64,000 bases of DNA, taken from Halorubrum sp. Boch-26 (lineage in GTDB: Archaea > Halobacteriota > Halobacteria > Halobacteriales > Haloferacaceae). Shown here piece by piece: positions 38,245-46,706 of the stretch. Numbering within the stretch: the first letter of the stretch is position 1; every line of letters begins with the position of its first letter. The notes under the pieces were generated by a model, which made no database searches, was not told the origin of the DNA, and was given only the letters and a program-made list of their open reading frames with translations. Location: positions 1 through 64,000 of the forward strand of contig NZ_JARANT010000001.1 in assembly GCF_029889805.1 (NCBI RefSeq), given 5' to 3'. The translations under genes and the position numbers were made by a program.

Positions 38245-38697
38245 TTATTCCTCCGTCTCAGTATCGACGTCGTCACTCCCGCAATTCGGACAGACGTCTA
38301 CCCCGCGGTCGAACGTCCGTCCACAGCTTTCACACCGTGCCTCCGCCACGTTATGGAGATCCCCGAGATACGCCCAGTGCAGCGATTCCGTCCCGTCGTA
38401 CTGCGGTTCACGTCGAACGTGGTACAGTGACGTAATATCCGTATTCACGCCGGGACCATCCGGATCCGGTGGGTGCTGTCGCACGAGTGCGTACGCCCCG
38501 TGGGTCTCGATTTCGAGGACTTCCCCGGCGGCGTCCGCTTCGATCTCCGCTTCGATTGGCGATCGAAGTGATTCGATGCGCCGCTCGATGTACGAAAGGA
38601 GCGATTTCAACTCGGGGAGTTCTAACGCATCGACCCGTTGAATCAGCTTCTGGGGGAGGTCGTCCGGTGGCGTCGGATCCTCATTGGTGTCACTCAT
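38245..38697 (-). CDS. Helical protein with C-terminal rubredoxin-like zinc ribbon
   Basis: 150 residues from the ATG at 38697. N-terminal helical part (LIQRVDALELPELKSLLSYI), a middle beta region (VLEIETHGAYALVRQHPPD, SLYHVRREPQYDGTESLHWA) and a four-cysteine knuckle pair at the end (CESCGRTF then CPNCGSDD). First gene of the potassium-module operon, facing the AsnC-RCK regulator across a 338-bp AT-rich region. Function unknown. Confidence 0.8.
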   Translation of the reverse strand: MSDTNEDPTPPDDLPQKLIQRVDALELPELKSLLSYIERRIESLRSPIEAEIEADAAGEVLEIETHGAYALVRQHPPDPDGPGVNTDITSLYHVRREPQYDGTESLHWAYLGDLHNVAEARCESCGRTFDRGVDVCPNCGSDDVDTETEE

Positions 38698-39035
38698 GGT
38701 CTCACCTCCGTCTCGGGGAAGTATCGGGCCCATTCGGTTCGCGGGGCGCTCCGTTCGAGACGCGATCCGTATCTGTCGCCGGTGCACCGTGAGTGAACAT
38801 CGTGTACGAACGGATATTACGGAACAATAAATATCTGCCGTATCAATCAACGATTCCGTAATTGAAATACTAATTTCTTTCTTATCGTTCAACCCCACTT
38901 TCAGAGTATCTATTGCGTATTGAGCCGCGTTTTCAGCAGGTCGGCTACCGATTGGCGGAGACAGCAAGCCAAGAATAGAACAGATACCAAATGACAATTT
39001 AAAAGTCTCTACGGAGCCAATTCCAACGTATAAAT
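38698..39035. promoter_or_regulatory. Divergent intergenic region of the potassium module
   Basis: AT-rich, without a gene. On the plus strand a TATA-like ATTTAAAAG (38997-39005) lies ~33 bp before the regulator ATG at 39036. Around 38815-38880 AT-rich runs (GGAACAATAAATATCTG, ATTCCGTAATTG-like) could carry the operon promoter and AsnC-family sites on the minus strand. Confidence 0.5.
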
Positions 39036-39779
39036 ATGGCCCTTCAGATCGATACGATCGACGAACAGATCCTGTATTATCTGACCGAGGAAGCCCGACA
39101 CACGTCCGCTCCGGATATCGCGGAGAAAGTAGATGTCTCAGCTCCGACGGTCCGAAACCGGATTCGGCGGCTCGAAGAGGAGGGAGTTATCCGAGGATAC
39201 CATGCCGACGTTAATTATCAGAAAGTCGGCGGACGGCTGACTAATCACTACGTCTGCAGTACGGGAAACCGTGACCGAAAAGAGATGGCACAGCGCGTCC
39301 TCGATATTCCGGGCGTGATTAACGTCCGGGAGATCATGTCCGGGAAAGGCGACCTCCGAATTACGGTTGTCGGAACAGATACCGATGACCTCACGCGGAT
39401 CGCTCAAGGAATTATTTCGCTCGGTATTGAGATCGACGACGAGGACTTGGTCCACCGGGAGTATTTCCGTCCTTATGCCCCGTTCGGGCCTCGGGATGAA
39501 GAGGTAGCCTCACCAGTCACCGGGGTCGCAGGTCTCGCTGGCGACGCCGACGTCGTCGAAGTTATTGTCAGAGAACGAGCGCCCATCGCCGGGAAAACGC
39601 TCCAAGAAGCAAACGAGGAGGAACTTATTCCCCCAGATGTGTTGGTCGTCCGGATCAACCGCGACGAGGGAACGATTACGCCAACTGGAGAGACGCTGAT
39701 GAAGGAGAACGATTTCGTCACGATCCATTCCCGGTCAGGCGTCACTGAAGAGACACTCGAAGCGTTTACTGGTGACTGA
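39036..39779 (+). CDS. AsnC/Lrp regulator fused to an RCK/TrkA-C domain
   Basis: 247 residues. HTH_AsnC (about 5-55: IDEQILYYLTEEARHTSAPD, VSAPTVRNRIRRLEEEGVIR), then an AsnC-type ligand-binding region (about 65-145), then a TrkA_C/RCK_C domain (about 170-245: DVVEVIVRERAPIAGKTLQE, LVVRINRDEGTITPTGET, LMKENDFVTIHSRSG). The last is normally found in potassium-channel gating proteins. Divergent from the trk/APC/usp operon, so it very likely controls it in response to the ligand of RCK_C. Confidence 0.9.
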   Translation: MALQIDTIDEQILYYLTEEARHTSAPDIAEKVDVSAPTVRNRIRRLEEEGVIRGYHADVNYQKVGGRLTNHYVCSTGNRDRKEMAQRVLDIPGVINVREIMSGKGDLRITVVGTDTDDLTRIAQGIISLGIEIDDEDLVHREYFRPYAPFGPRDEEVASPVTGVAGLAGDADVVEVIVRERAPIAGKTLQEANEEELIPPDVLVVRINRDEGTITPTGETLMKENDFVTIHSRSGVTEETLEAFTGD

Positions 39780-39936
39780 CCGATCCGCCAGCCGGCACTC
39801 AGATTTTCTCTACCGCGTCCGGTTTGGATGGACCCGAACCACAGATCTACCAGTGGATGGCCACCTATCGAACGAAAGCAAACACCTCGCAGTATCACGG
39901 TGTATGCCCCGCCGCAGTCATGCGATTATGACGGTA

Positions 39937-40009
39937 CGGGCGCGACGGGATTTGAACCCGCGGCATCTTGGTCCGGAACCAAGTGCTCTGTCCGCTGAGC
40001 TACGCGCCC
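39937..40009 (-). tRNA. tRNA-Arg (anticodon CCG)
   Basis: 73 nt on the minus strand: acceptor GGGCGCG/CGCGCCC, D arm with AGCTCAGCGG, anticodon stem CTTGG/CCAAG with loop TTCCGGA (anticodon CCG), T arm with GGTTCAAATCC, discriminator G; CCA not encoded. It marks the edge of the less GC-rich 32.7-39.8 kb block. Confidence 0.95.
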
Positions 40010-40332
40010 TCACGACCGGATATCCGCGGCGAGCGTTTAACGCTTCTGACTCGGGGCGTCGAGATCGCTCGACTGCGCTCTCTTCTCGCCCCGCTGGATC
40101 CCGTCTCGATGGAGCCACCGCCTCCGGCCTCTGTCGTCCAGTTGAGCCCGTCGACCGCCTCCTTCCACAGTCCCGTCGTCAGTTCCCACGTCGTCGACGC
40201 GATTGCCTCTCTACTGCTCTCTACCGGCTCGCCGGTCGCTCCGCCGCTCGTCGGTTCGCAGTGCCGGGATCGACCGTAGATTATTATTTTTGATAACCAC
40301 GGCACGCGAGTTTATACCCCCGCGTCCATAGC
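40010..40332. other. Gene-free interval
   Basis: No credible gene on either strand. A TATA-like GAGTTTATAC at 40306-40315 lies ~21 bp before the GTG start of the following kinase. An AT-rich run (TTATTATTTTTGATAA) is at 40279-40294. Confidence 0.5.
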
Positions 40333-41901
40333 GTGGACAGAGCCACCGTGACTCTCCGCCCCAGCGACCGACCGTCCGCCCCGCGGAGCGATTCCTCGTG
40401 TGGCGACGAGGATCAGACCCCGACGGGAGGGCGGCGATCGGCCGCCGCTGTGGGATCGAGACCCGGCCGAAGTGATGACACCGACACGAAGGTAGCGGGC
40501 CGCACGGCCGCGGCCGACCGCGGTTCCGACCGCTTCGTCGCGGCGGTCGCCGTCGACGGCGAGGTGTTGTTCGCGGGCCCGTCGGTGCCCGCGGTGCTCG
40601 GTATCGAGCGCGAGGCGCTGCTCGGCGACGATCTGCTGGAACACGTCCACCCGAACGACCGCACTCCCGTCTCCGACGCGCTCTCCGCGGTCGCGACCGA
40701 CCGGACCGTCACCCACCGGCTCCGGCACGCGAGCGGCGGCTTCATCTGGGTCGAGTCCGTCGTCGACGAGGAGCTCGCCCCGGAGTTCGGTGGTCGCGTC
40801 GTCACTGCCCGTCGCGTCGACATCGACCGAGCCTTCCCGGAGCGATTCCGGCAGTTCCTGGAGTACGGCACCGACATCGTCACCGTCGTCGACGCCAACG
40901 GGCTGGTCCGGTACGAGAGCCCGTCGGTCGAGGAGGTGTTCGGCTACGAGCAGGGGTCGACCGTCGGCCGGTCGCCGCTCGGGTACGTCCACCCCGACGA
41001 CCGCGAGCGCGTGACGGAGCGGTTCTACCGCGCCCTCGCCGATCCCGAGGCGGCGCCCATCATGGAGTACCGGTACCTCACCGCCGACGGCGACTGGGTC
41101 TGGCTGGAATCGCGGACGCGATCCCTACCCGACGACGCCGCGGTCGGCCGACTCCTCATCAACTCCCGGGACGTGAGCGAGCGGAAGGCGCGCGAACGCC
41201 GGCTCACCGACCGCAACGAGCGGCTCGACCGGTTCACCAGCATCGTCTCTCACGACCTCCGGAACCCGCTGTCCGTGATCCGCGCGTCGATGGAAATGGC
41301 GCGGCTGAAGGAAGACACCGACCCGCTGGAGCGCGGCGAGCGCGCGGTCGACCGGATCGACCAGCTCGTCTCCGAGCTGTTGACGCTCGCCCGACAGGGG
41401 TCGGGGATCGACGAACCGACCGAGTTCGACCTCGAAGGGGCCGTCCGCGAGGCGTGGGCGACCGCCGGGAGCGACGACGCGACCCTCGTCGTCGACGCCG
41501 ACGCCCGCGTTCGCGGCGACCGCGGGCGCCTCCGGCAGGCGCTGGAGAACCTGTTCCGAAACAGCGTTGAACACGCCGGCGAGCCCGCCGGTGCCCTCAC
41601 GGTCTTCGTGAGCGCGACCGAGGAGGGGTTCCTCGTCGTCGACGACGGTTCCGGGATCGACCCCGAGGACCGCGAGGACGTGTTCGACCCCGGCTTCACA
41701 ACCAGCGCCGACGGAACGGGATACGGGCTCGACATCGTCCGGGAGGTCGTCGAGTCCCACGGGTGGTCGATCGAACTCCGCCCGGACGCGGACGCCGTCG
41801 ACTTCTCGCCTCATGTCCCGCGGCCGAACGGCGCGTGCTTCGTCGTCGAGGCGCCGGACCCCGACGCGGTCACGGCGGCAGAGCCGTGGGTCGACGGGTG
41901 A
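40333..41901 (+). CDS. PAS-domain cytoplasmic histidine kinase
   Basis: 522 residues from a GTG at 40333 (a GTG at 40348 is also possible). A Ser/Arg-rich N-terminus (1-65), two PAS domains (about 68-165 and 170-285; the second with YESPSVEEVFGYEQGSTVG and DWVWLESRTRSLP), HisKA (FTSIVSHDLRNPLSVIRASM, His near 309) and HATPase (LENLFRNSVEHAG, DDGSGIDP, GYGLDIVREVVESHGW). No membrane segments, so it senses a cytoplasmic signal. No response regulator is adjacent. Confidence 0.9.
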   Translation: MDRATVTLRPSDRPSAPRSDSSCGDEDQTPTGGRRSAAAVGSRPGRSDDTDTKVAGRTAAADRGSDRFVAAVAVDGEVLFAGPSVPAVLGIEREALLGDDLLEHVHPNDRTPVSDALSAVATDRTVTHRLRHASGGFIWVESVVDEELAPEFGGRVVTARRVDIDRAFPERFRQFLEYGTDIVTVVDANGLVRYESPSVEEVFGYEQGSTVGRSPLGYVHPDDRERVTERFYRALADPEAAPIMEYRYLTADGDWVWLESRTRSLPDDAAVGRLLINSRDVSERKARERRLTDRNERLDRFTSIVSHDLRNPLSVIRASMEMARLKEDTDPLERGERAVDRIDQLVSELLTLARQGSGIDEPTEFDLEGAVREAWATAGSDDATLVVDADARVRGDRGRLRQALENLFRNSVEHAGEPAGALTVFVSATEEGFLVVDDGSGIDPEDREDVFDPGFTTSADGTGYGLDIVREVVESHGWSIELRPDADAVDFSPHVPRPNGACFVVEAPDPDAVTAAEPWVDG

Positions 41902-41983
41902 GACCGGCGAATCCGTCTGAAGCGCAAGCGGCACCGTGTCGGCGTCCCGTCGCGTTTATTTCTCCCGGCCGCCAATCCGGACC

Positions 41984-42457
41984 GTGACCCCTCTCGACGC
42001 CACGATCCGCCGGGTCGAGCGCACGGACCTGCTCGCGGTGGTGCGGATCGAGCGGGCGTGCTTCTCGGACCCGTGGCCGTACGACGCCTTCGAGCGGCTG
42101 CTCGACGAGCCCGCGTTCCTCGTTGCCGAGCGCGACGGCGGGGTCGTCGGCTACGTCGTCGCGGACGCCACGCCGAACCACGGCCGCGATATCGGCCACG
42201 TTAAGGATCTCGCGGTTCACCCGTCGGCGCGGGGCGAAGGGCTCGGCCGAGGACTCCTCCGCTCGGCGCTCGCGCGGCTCCGGGGCGTCGGCGTCGCGGT
42301 CGTTCGGCTGGAGGTCCGCGAGAGCAACGCGGTCGCCCAGTCGCTGTACGCCGACGAGGGGTTCGAGCCGGTCCGCCGCGTCTCGAACTACTACCAGGAC
42401 GGCGAGGACGCGATCGTCCTCGTCGTCGATCTCGCCGAGTGGACGGCGGTGGAGTGA
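41984..42457 (+). CDS. rimI: Ribosomal-protein-alanine N-acetyltransferase RimI-like (GNAT)
   Basis: 157 residues from the GTG at 41984, chosen because a TATA-like GTTTATTT (41954-41961) lies ~26 bp upstream (leaderless). GNAT fold: VERTDLLAVVRIERACFSDP, acetyl-CoA loop DLAVHPSARGEGLGRGLLRS, then LEVRESNAVAQSLYADEGFE and YYQDGEDAIVL, all typical of archaeal RimI/Ard1 N-terminal acetyltransferases that modify nascent proteins. Confidence 0.9.
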   Translation: MTPLDATIRRVERTDLLAVVRIERACFSDPWPYDAFERLLDEPAFLVAERDGGVVGYVVADATPNHGRDIGHVKDLAVHPSARGEGLGRGLLRSALARLRGVGVAVVRLEVRESNAVAQSLYADEGFEPVRRVSNYYQDGEDAIVLVVDLAEWTAVE

Positions 42458-42553
42458 TCGCCGGCGGAGCGATCTGGCCGCCCGCTCCACCGGTTCCGCC
42501 CGCGAGGCTCCGCTTTTGACAAGCCTTAGTGTTCGGCGCGCGAATCGATCGAT

Positions 42554-44353
42554 ATGAGTTCGGTGCCCGAGCGAGCGGAGATCGACGAGGCGTACAAGTG
42601 GGACCTCCAGAGCATCTACGAGGACGACGAGGCGTGGGAGGCCGCCTACGAGTCGGTCTCTGACCGGGTCGACGAGCTGCGCGACTACGAGGGACGCGTC
42701 ACCGAGGACGCCGCGACCCTGCTGGAGCTGCTCGAGCTCCGCGAGGAGATATTCCGGGAGCTCCAGCAGGTGACGACGTACGCCCGGCTCCGCAGCGCCG
42801 AGGACACGCGGAACCAGGAGTATCAGGCGATGTCGGCGAAGGCGTCCTCGCTGGGTTCCGAGGCGTCGAGCGCGCTCTCGTATCTCGAACCCGAGCTGCA
42901 GTCGCTCACCGAGGCGGCGGTCGCGGAGTTTCTCGACGCCGAGCCCGACTTGGAGACGTACGAGCACTACCTCGACGATGTGTTGCGGATGAAAGCGCAC
43001 ACGCGCTCGGCGGAGATCGAGGAGGTGCTCGCCGACCTCTCCGAGGTCACCGACGCGCCGAGCGAGATCTACTCGATGCTGACGAACGCCGACATGACCT
43101 ACGGCGTCGTCGAGGACCCCGACGGCGAGGAGGTCGAGATCACGCAGGCGAACTTCACGAAGCTCCAGACGAACCCGGACCGCGCGTTCCGCCGTCGCGT
43201 CCACGAGACGTTCTACGAGCAGTGGGGCGACGTCCGCAACACGGTCGGCACCTCGCTCGAGAAGGCCGTCCGCGAGCACGCGACGAGCGCTGACATCCGC
43301 GGCTACGACTCCGCCCGCGCGGCCTCGCTCGACGGCTCGAACGTCCCGGTCGAGGTGTACGACACCCTCGTCGACACGGTCGACGACAACCTCGACGTGC
43401 TCCACCGGCACGCCGAGCTGAAGGAGGCGGCCCTCGGCGTCGACCAACTCGAGAGCCACGACCTCTACATGTCGCTGACGGGCGATCAGGGCCCCGACGT
43501 GGAGTACGACCAAGCCCGCGAGTGGGTGATCGAGGCGGTCGCGCCGCTCGGCGAGGCGTACCAGGATCGGCTGGCCGAGGGGCTCGACTCGCGGTGGGTC
43601 GACGCCTACGAGAACCGCGGGAAGCGCTCCGGCGCGTTCTCGTCGGGCACCTACGACACCCAGCCGTACATCATGATGAACTACCAGGACGACATCGCCT
43701 CGATGTACACGCTGGCGCACGAGCTCGGCCACTCGATGCACTCCGAGCTCGCGGGCGACGCCCAGCCGTGGCACGACGCGAGCTACGAGATCTTCGTCGC
43801 CGAGATCGCCTCGACGGTCAACGAGACGCTGCTCACCCACCACCTGCTCGACACCGTCGAGGACGACGAGCTGCGGACGCACGTGCTCGACGAGTACCTC
43901 GAGCGCTTCCGTTCCACCCTCTTTCGGCAGACGATGTTCGCGACGTTCGAACAGCGGATCCACGAGCGCGTGGAGGCCGGCGACGCGCTCACCCCCGACG
44001 CCTTCGACGAGATCTACGCCGAGCTGAAGGGCGACTACTACGCGCCGGGCGAGCTGACCGGGGGTATCGAACGCGAGTGGGAGCGGATTCCGCACTTTTA
44101 CTACAACTTCTACGTCTACCAGTACGCGACCGGCATCTCCGCGGCCGCCGCCGTCGTCGAGCGCGTCCTCGACGAGGGCGAGCCCGCCGCCGCCGACTAC
44201 CGCGAGATGCTGTCGGCCGGCGGCTCCGACTATCCGCTGAACGTCGTCGAGCTCGCGGGCATCGACATGGCCTCGCCCGACCCGATCGAGTCGGCCGTCG
44301 GGATCTACGACGACTACCTCGACGAGATCGCGGCGCTGCTCGACCTGGAGTAG
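42554..44353 (+). CDS. pepF: Oligoendopeptidase F (M3B metallopeptidase)
   Basis: 599 residues, the usual family length. Starts with YKWDLQSIYEDDEAWEAAY, the standard PepF N-terminus; the zinc motif LAHELGHSMHSE has His389 and His393 as ligands and Glu390 as base, and the third ligand Glu lies in EIFVAEIASTVNETLL ~25 residues on. The C-terminal FYVYQYATGISAAAAV is also conserved. It cleaves short peptides in the cytoplasm. Single gene. Confidence 0.95.
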   Translation: MSSVPERAEIDEAYKWDLQSIYEDDEAWEAAYESVSDRVDELRDYEGRVTEDAATLLELLELREEIFRELQQVTTYARLRSAEDTRNQEYQAMSAKASSLGSEASSALSYLEPELQSLTEAAVAEFLDAEPDLETYEHYLDDVLRMKAHTRSAEIEEVLADLSEVTDAPSEIYSMLTNADMTYGVVEDPDGEEVEITQANFTKLQTNPDRAFRRRVHETFYEQWGDVRNTVGTSLEKAVREHATSADIRGYDSARAASLDGSNVPVEVYDTLVDTVDDNLDVLHRHAELKEAALGVDQLESHDLYMSLTGDQGPDVEYDQAREWVIEAVAPLGEAYQDRLAEGLDSRWVDAYENRGKRSGAFSSGTYDTQPYIMMNYQDDIASMYTLAHELGHSMHSELAGDAQPWHDASYEIFVAEIASTVNETLLTHHLLDTVEDDELRTHVLDEYLERFRSTLFRQTMFATFEQRIHERVEAGDALTPDAFDEIYAELKGDYYAPGELTGGIEREWERIPHFYYNFYVYQYATGISAAAAVVERVLDEGEPAAADYREMLSAGGSDYPLNVVELAGIDMASPDPIESAVGIYDDYLDEIAALLDLE

Positions 44354-44531
44354 TCGGTTCGAAGCGATCTCGTGACGCTCTGTTTATAAATCGCTCACGC
44401 CGGGCGCATCGCCCTTTCTTCCCTGCCCTTCGTCCGCTCGCCGCTCCCCCTCCTCGTCTGCTCGCCGACACCAATATTTGTCATGTTAATTTATTATACT
44501 ACCGCGAGACCGGGTAGACGGACCACACGCT

Positions 44532-44945
44532 ATGACTCACGTAACACTAGACGTCGCCAAGGAGATCATCGCGGCCGCGGAGGAGGAGGCCGCGGCGATC
44601 GACGTGCCGATGTGTATCGCGGTGATGGACGACGGCGCGAACCTCGTGGGGTTCCACCGGATGGACGGCGCGCTGCTCGGGAGCGTCGACATCGCCCAGA
44701 ACAAGGCGTACTCCTCGGTGTCGCTGAAGTTGGACACCGAGGCGATCCACGAGGCGTCACAGCCGGGCGAGTCGCTGTACGGGATCGGGAACACGAACGA
44801 CGGGCGAATCGTCACCTTCGGTGGCGGGTTTCCGCTAGAGGCCGACGACGGAACAGTCGTCGGCGGCGTGGGCGTCTCCGGTGGCAGCGTCGACGAAGAC
44901 ATGGCGGTCGCACAGGCGGGGGTGGAGCGCTTCGAGGAGCTCTGA
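44532..44945 (+). CDS. GlcG/HbpS family heme-degrading/binding protein (DUF336)
   Basis: 137 residues. MTHVTLDVAKEIIAAAEEEA, then VPMCIAVMDDGANLVGFHRM, AQNKAYSSVSLKLDT, GGFPLEADDGTVVGGVGVSG and DEDMAVAQAGVERFE are the family blocks. HbpS from Streptomyces binds heme; GlcG lies in glycolate operons, so the role here is uncertain. Two AT-rich TATA-like segments (44379-44388 and 44490-44499) lie upstream in a 178-bp gap. Confidence 0.88.
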   Translation: MTHVTLDVAKEIIAAAEEEAAAIDVPMCIAVMDDGANLVGFHRMDGALLGSVDIAQNKAYSSVSLKLDTEAIHEASQPGESLYGIGNTNDGRIVTFGGGFPLEADDGTVVGGVGVSGGSVDEDMAVAQAGVERFEEL

Positions 44946-45113
44946 GGGCGCTGCCGCATTCGGTGGCCTCGGACACCGTCTCACCGGACGCGTCGATGAG
45001 CGCGCGAACCGCTCAGTGACGTCCCGCACTCACTTATAAACAGAGACCGATCACGTCCGAACGGCGATCACCGTCCCGGCACCGATTTATCGCTCGCCCG
45101 TGAGGCGTCGATC

Positions 45114-46304
45114 ATGGACGAACGCGTACGCGAGCACGCCGCGATGCTCGTCGACTGGAGCGCGCGGGTCGACGCCGGCGACGACGTCGTCGTCAGCGTC
45201 GCCGAGGACGCCCACGACCTCGGCGTCGCCGTCGCCGAGGCGCTCGGCGAGCGCGGGGCGACCGTCACGACGCTGTACGGCTCCGACGAACTCTCCCGAG
45301 CATATTTAAAAGGCGCCGAGGCGGGAGTCGATAGCGGCGACAGCGACGACAGCGGCGACAGCGACGATAGCGGTGACGCCGACGACGCCGACGACACTCC
45401 TATCTTCGACGACGATCTCGCCGTCGACCGCGCGATCTTCGAGGCCGCCGACGCCTACCTCCGGATCGGCGGCGGCCGCAACACCACCGCGACCGCGGAC
45501 GTCTCCCCCGAAACCCGACGGGCGTACGCGAAAGCGCGGAAGGGCGTTCGCGAGGCCCGGATGGACACCGACTGGGTGTCGACGGTCCACCCGACCCGGA
45601 GCCTCGCGCAGCAGGCCGGGATGGCGTACGAGGAGTACCGCGACTTCGTCTACGACGCCGTCCTCCGCGACTGGGAGGCGCTCGCCGCCGAGATGTCGGA
45701 GATGAAAGCGGTCCTCGACGCGGGCGAGGAGGTCCGGCTCGTCACCGAGCGCGACGACGCGCCCGACACCGACGTGACGATGTCGATCGCGGGCCGCACC
45801 GCGGTCAACTCCGCCGCCTCCGTGGCGTACGACTCGCATAACCTCCCGTCCGGCGAGGTGTTCACCGCCCCGTACGACACCGCGGGCGAGGCGTTCTTCG
45901 ACGTCCCCATGACGATCGACGCGACCCGCGTCCGGGACGTGCGCCTCGTCTTCGAGGGCGGCGAGGTCGTCGACTTCGCGGCCGAAGCGGGCGAGGACGC
46001 GCTCGCAGACATCCTCGACACCGACGCGGGCGCCCGCCGGCTCGGCGAGCTCGGAATCGGGATGAACCGCGGGATCGACCGGTTCACCGACTCGATCCTC
46101 TTCGACGAGAAGATGGGCGACACGGTCCACATGGCGGTCGGCCGCGCCTACGACGCCTGCCTCCCCGAGGGGGAGTCGGGCAACGACAGCGCGGTCCACG
46201 TCGACATGATCAGCGACGTGAGCGAGCGCTCCCGAATGGAAGTCGACGGGGAGGTCGTCCAGCGCGACGGGACGTTCCGGTGGGAGGACGGGTTCGAGGA
46301 GTAG
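45114..46304 (+). CDS. M29-family aminopeptidase with acidic repeat insert
   Basis: 396 residues. Thermophilic-aminopeptidase (M29) fold: MLVDWSARVDAGDDVVVSVA at the start and GELGIGMNRGIDRFTDSILF, MGDTVHMAVGRAY and DSAVHVDMISDVS in the C-terminal metal-binding half. Between about residues 74 and 97 there is an inserted acidic run of repeated D-S-G-D units, coded by tandem DNA repeats; family members elsewhere are continuous here. Leaderless: TATA-like GATTTATCG lies ~25 bp before the ATG. Confidence 0.85.
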   Translation: MDERVREHAAMLVDWSARVDAGDDVVVSVAEDAHDLGVAVAEALGERGATVTTLYGSDELSRAYLKGAEAGVDSGDSDDSGDSDDSGDADDADDTPIFDDDLAVDRAIFEAADAYLRIGGGRNTTATADVSPETRRAYAKARKGVREARMDTDWVSTVHPTRSLAQQAGMAYEEYRDFVYDAVLRDWEALAAEMSEMKAVLDAGEEVRLVTERDDAPDTDVTMSIAGRTAVNSAASVAYDSHNLPSGEVFTAPYDTAGEAFFDVPMTIDATRVRDVRLVFEGGEVVDFAAEAGEDALADILDTDAGARRLGELGIGMNRGIDRFTDSILFDEKMGDTVHMAVGRAYDACLPEGESGNDSAVHVDMISDVSERSRMEVDGEVVQRDGTFRWEDGFEE

Positions 46305-46305
46305 G

Positions 46306-46395
46306 CGGAATGCGAGGAGGAGACGGAATGCGAGGAGGAGACGGAATGCGAGGAGGAGACGGAATACGAGGAGGAGACGGAATACGAGGAGGAGA
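46306..46395 (+). repeat. 18-bp tandem repeat, five copies
   Basis: The unit CGGAATGCGAGGAGGAGA is repeated three times exactly, then twice with ATAC in place of ATGC. It starts 2 bp after the stop codon of the M29 aminopeptidase and may derive from the GA-rich 3' end of that gene. It is not CRISPR: there are no spacers. Confidence 0.9.
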
Positions 46396-46433
46396 CGGAA
46401 GTCGGAGCGTGGGCGCGGTTCCGGGTCGCCGGA

Positions 46434-46598
46434 CTACTGCAAGACGGGCCGTTCCCCGGAGGCCGCGGGCGCCACCGTGTCCGGACGCTCCGCAACCGCG
46501 TCCCAATCCTCGATACACGTCACGCAGAGGTAGTACGCGAACCCGTCGACGTCGCAGTGATGGACCGGTGCGTCGATACCGCACTTTTCGCAGTTCAT
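46434..46598 (-). CDS. Small zinc-finger protein
   Basis: 54 residues from the ATG at 46598, with a TATA-like AAAGTATTTC ~29 bp upstream (leaderless); an upstream TTG at 46616 is in frame but less likely. CEKC near residue 3 and CVTC near 27, with HHC between, form a zinc site; the second half is unstructured and acidic. Haloarchaea carry many such small zinc-finger proteins; the function of this one is unknown. Confidence 0.75.
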   Translation of the reverse strand: MNCEKCGIDAPVHHCDVDGFAYYLCVTCIEDWDAVAERPDTVAPAASGERPVLQ

Positions 46599-46706
46599 AC
46601 GGAGTTCCTTCGACAACCAACAGAAATACTTTCTGTTCCGGATCTCACGATCCTGAACGGGCCTAAGATCAGTTGATCCGGCGGTTCCGCCGCCGGTCCA
46701 GTCCGA

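Noticed and set aside
41870-44095. 741-codon minus-strand open frame
   Set aside because: Mirror of the rimI and pepF genes, which have clear motifs on the other strand.
44379-44388. Promoter for an unseen small gene (GTTTATAAAT)
   Set aside because: No start codon with a usable frame follows at leaderless spacing; it may be a distal promoter of the GlcG/HbpS gene.
46306-46395. Possible CRISPR array
   Set aside because: Units are contiguous with no spacers, and no cas genes are present in the window.
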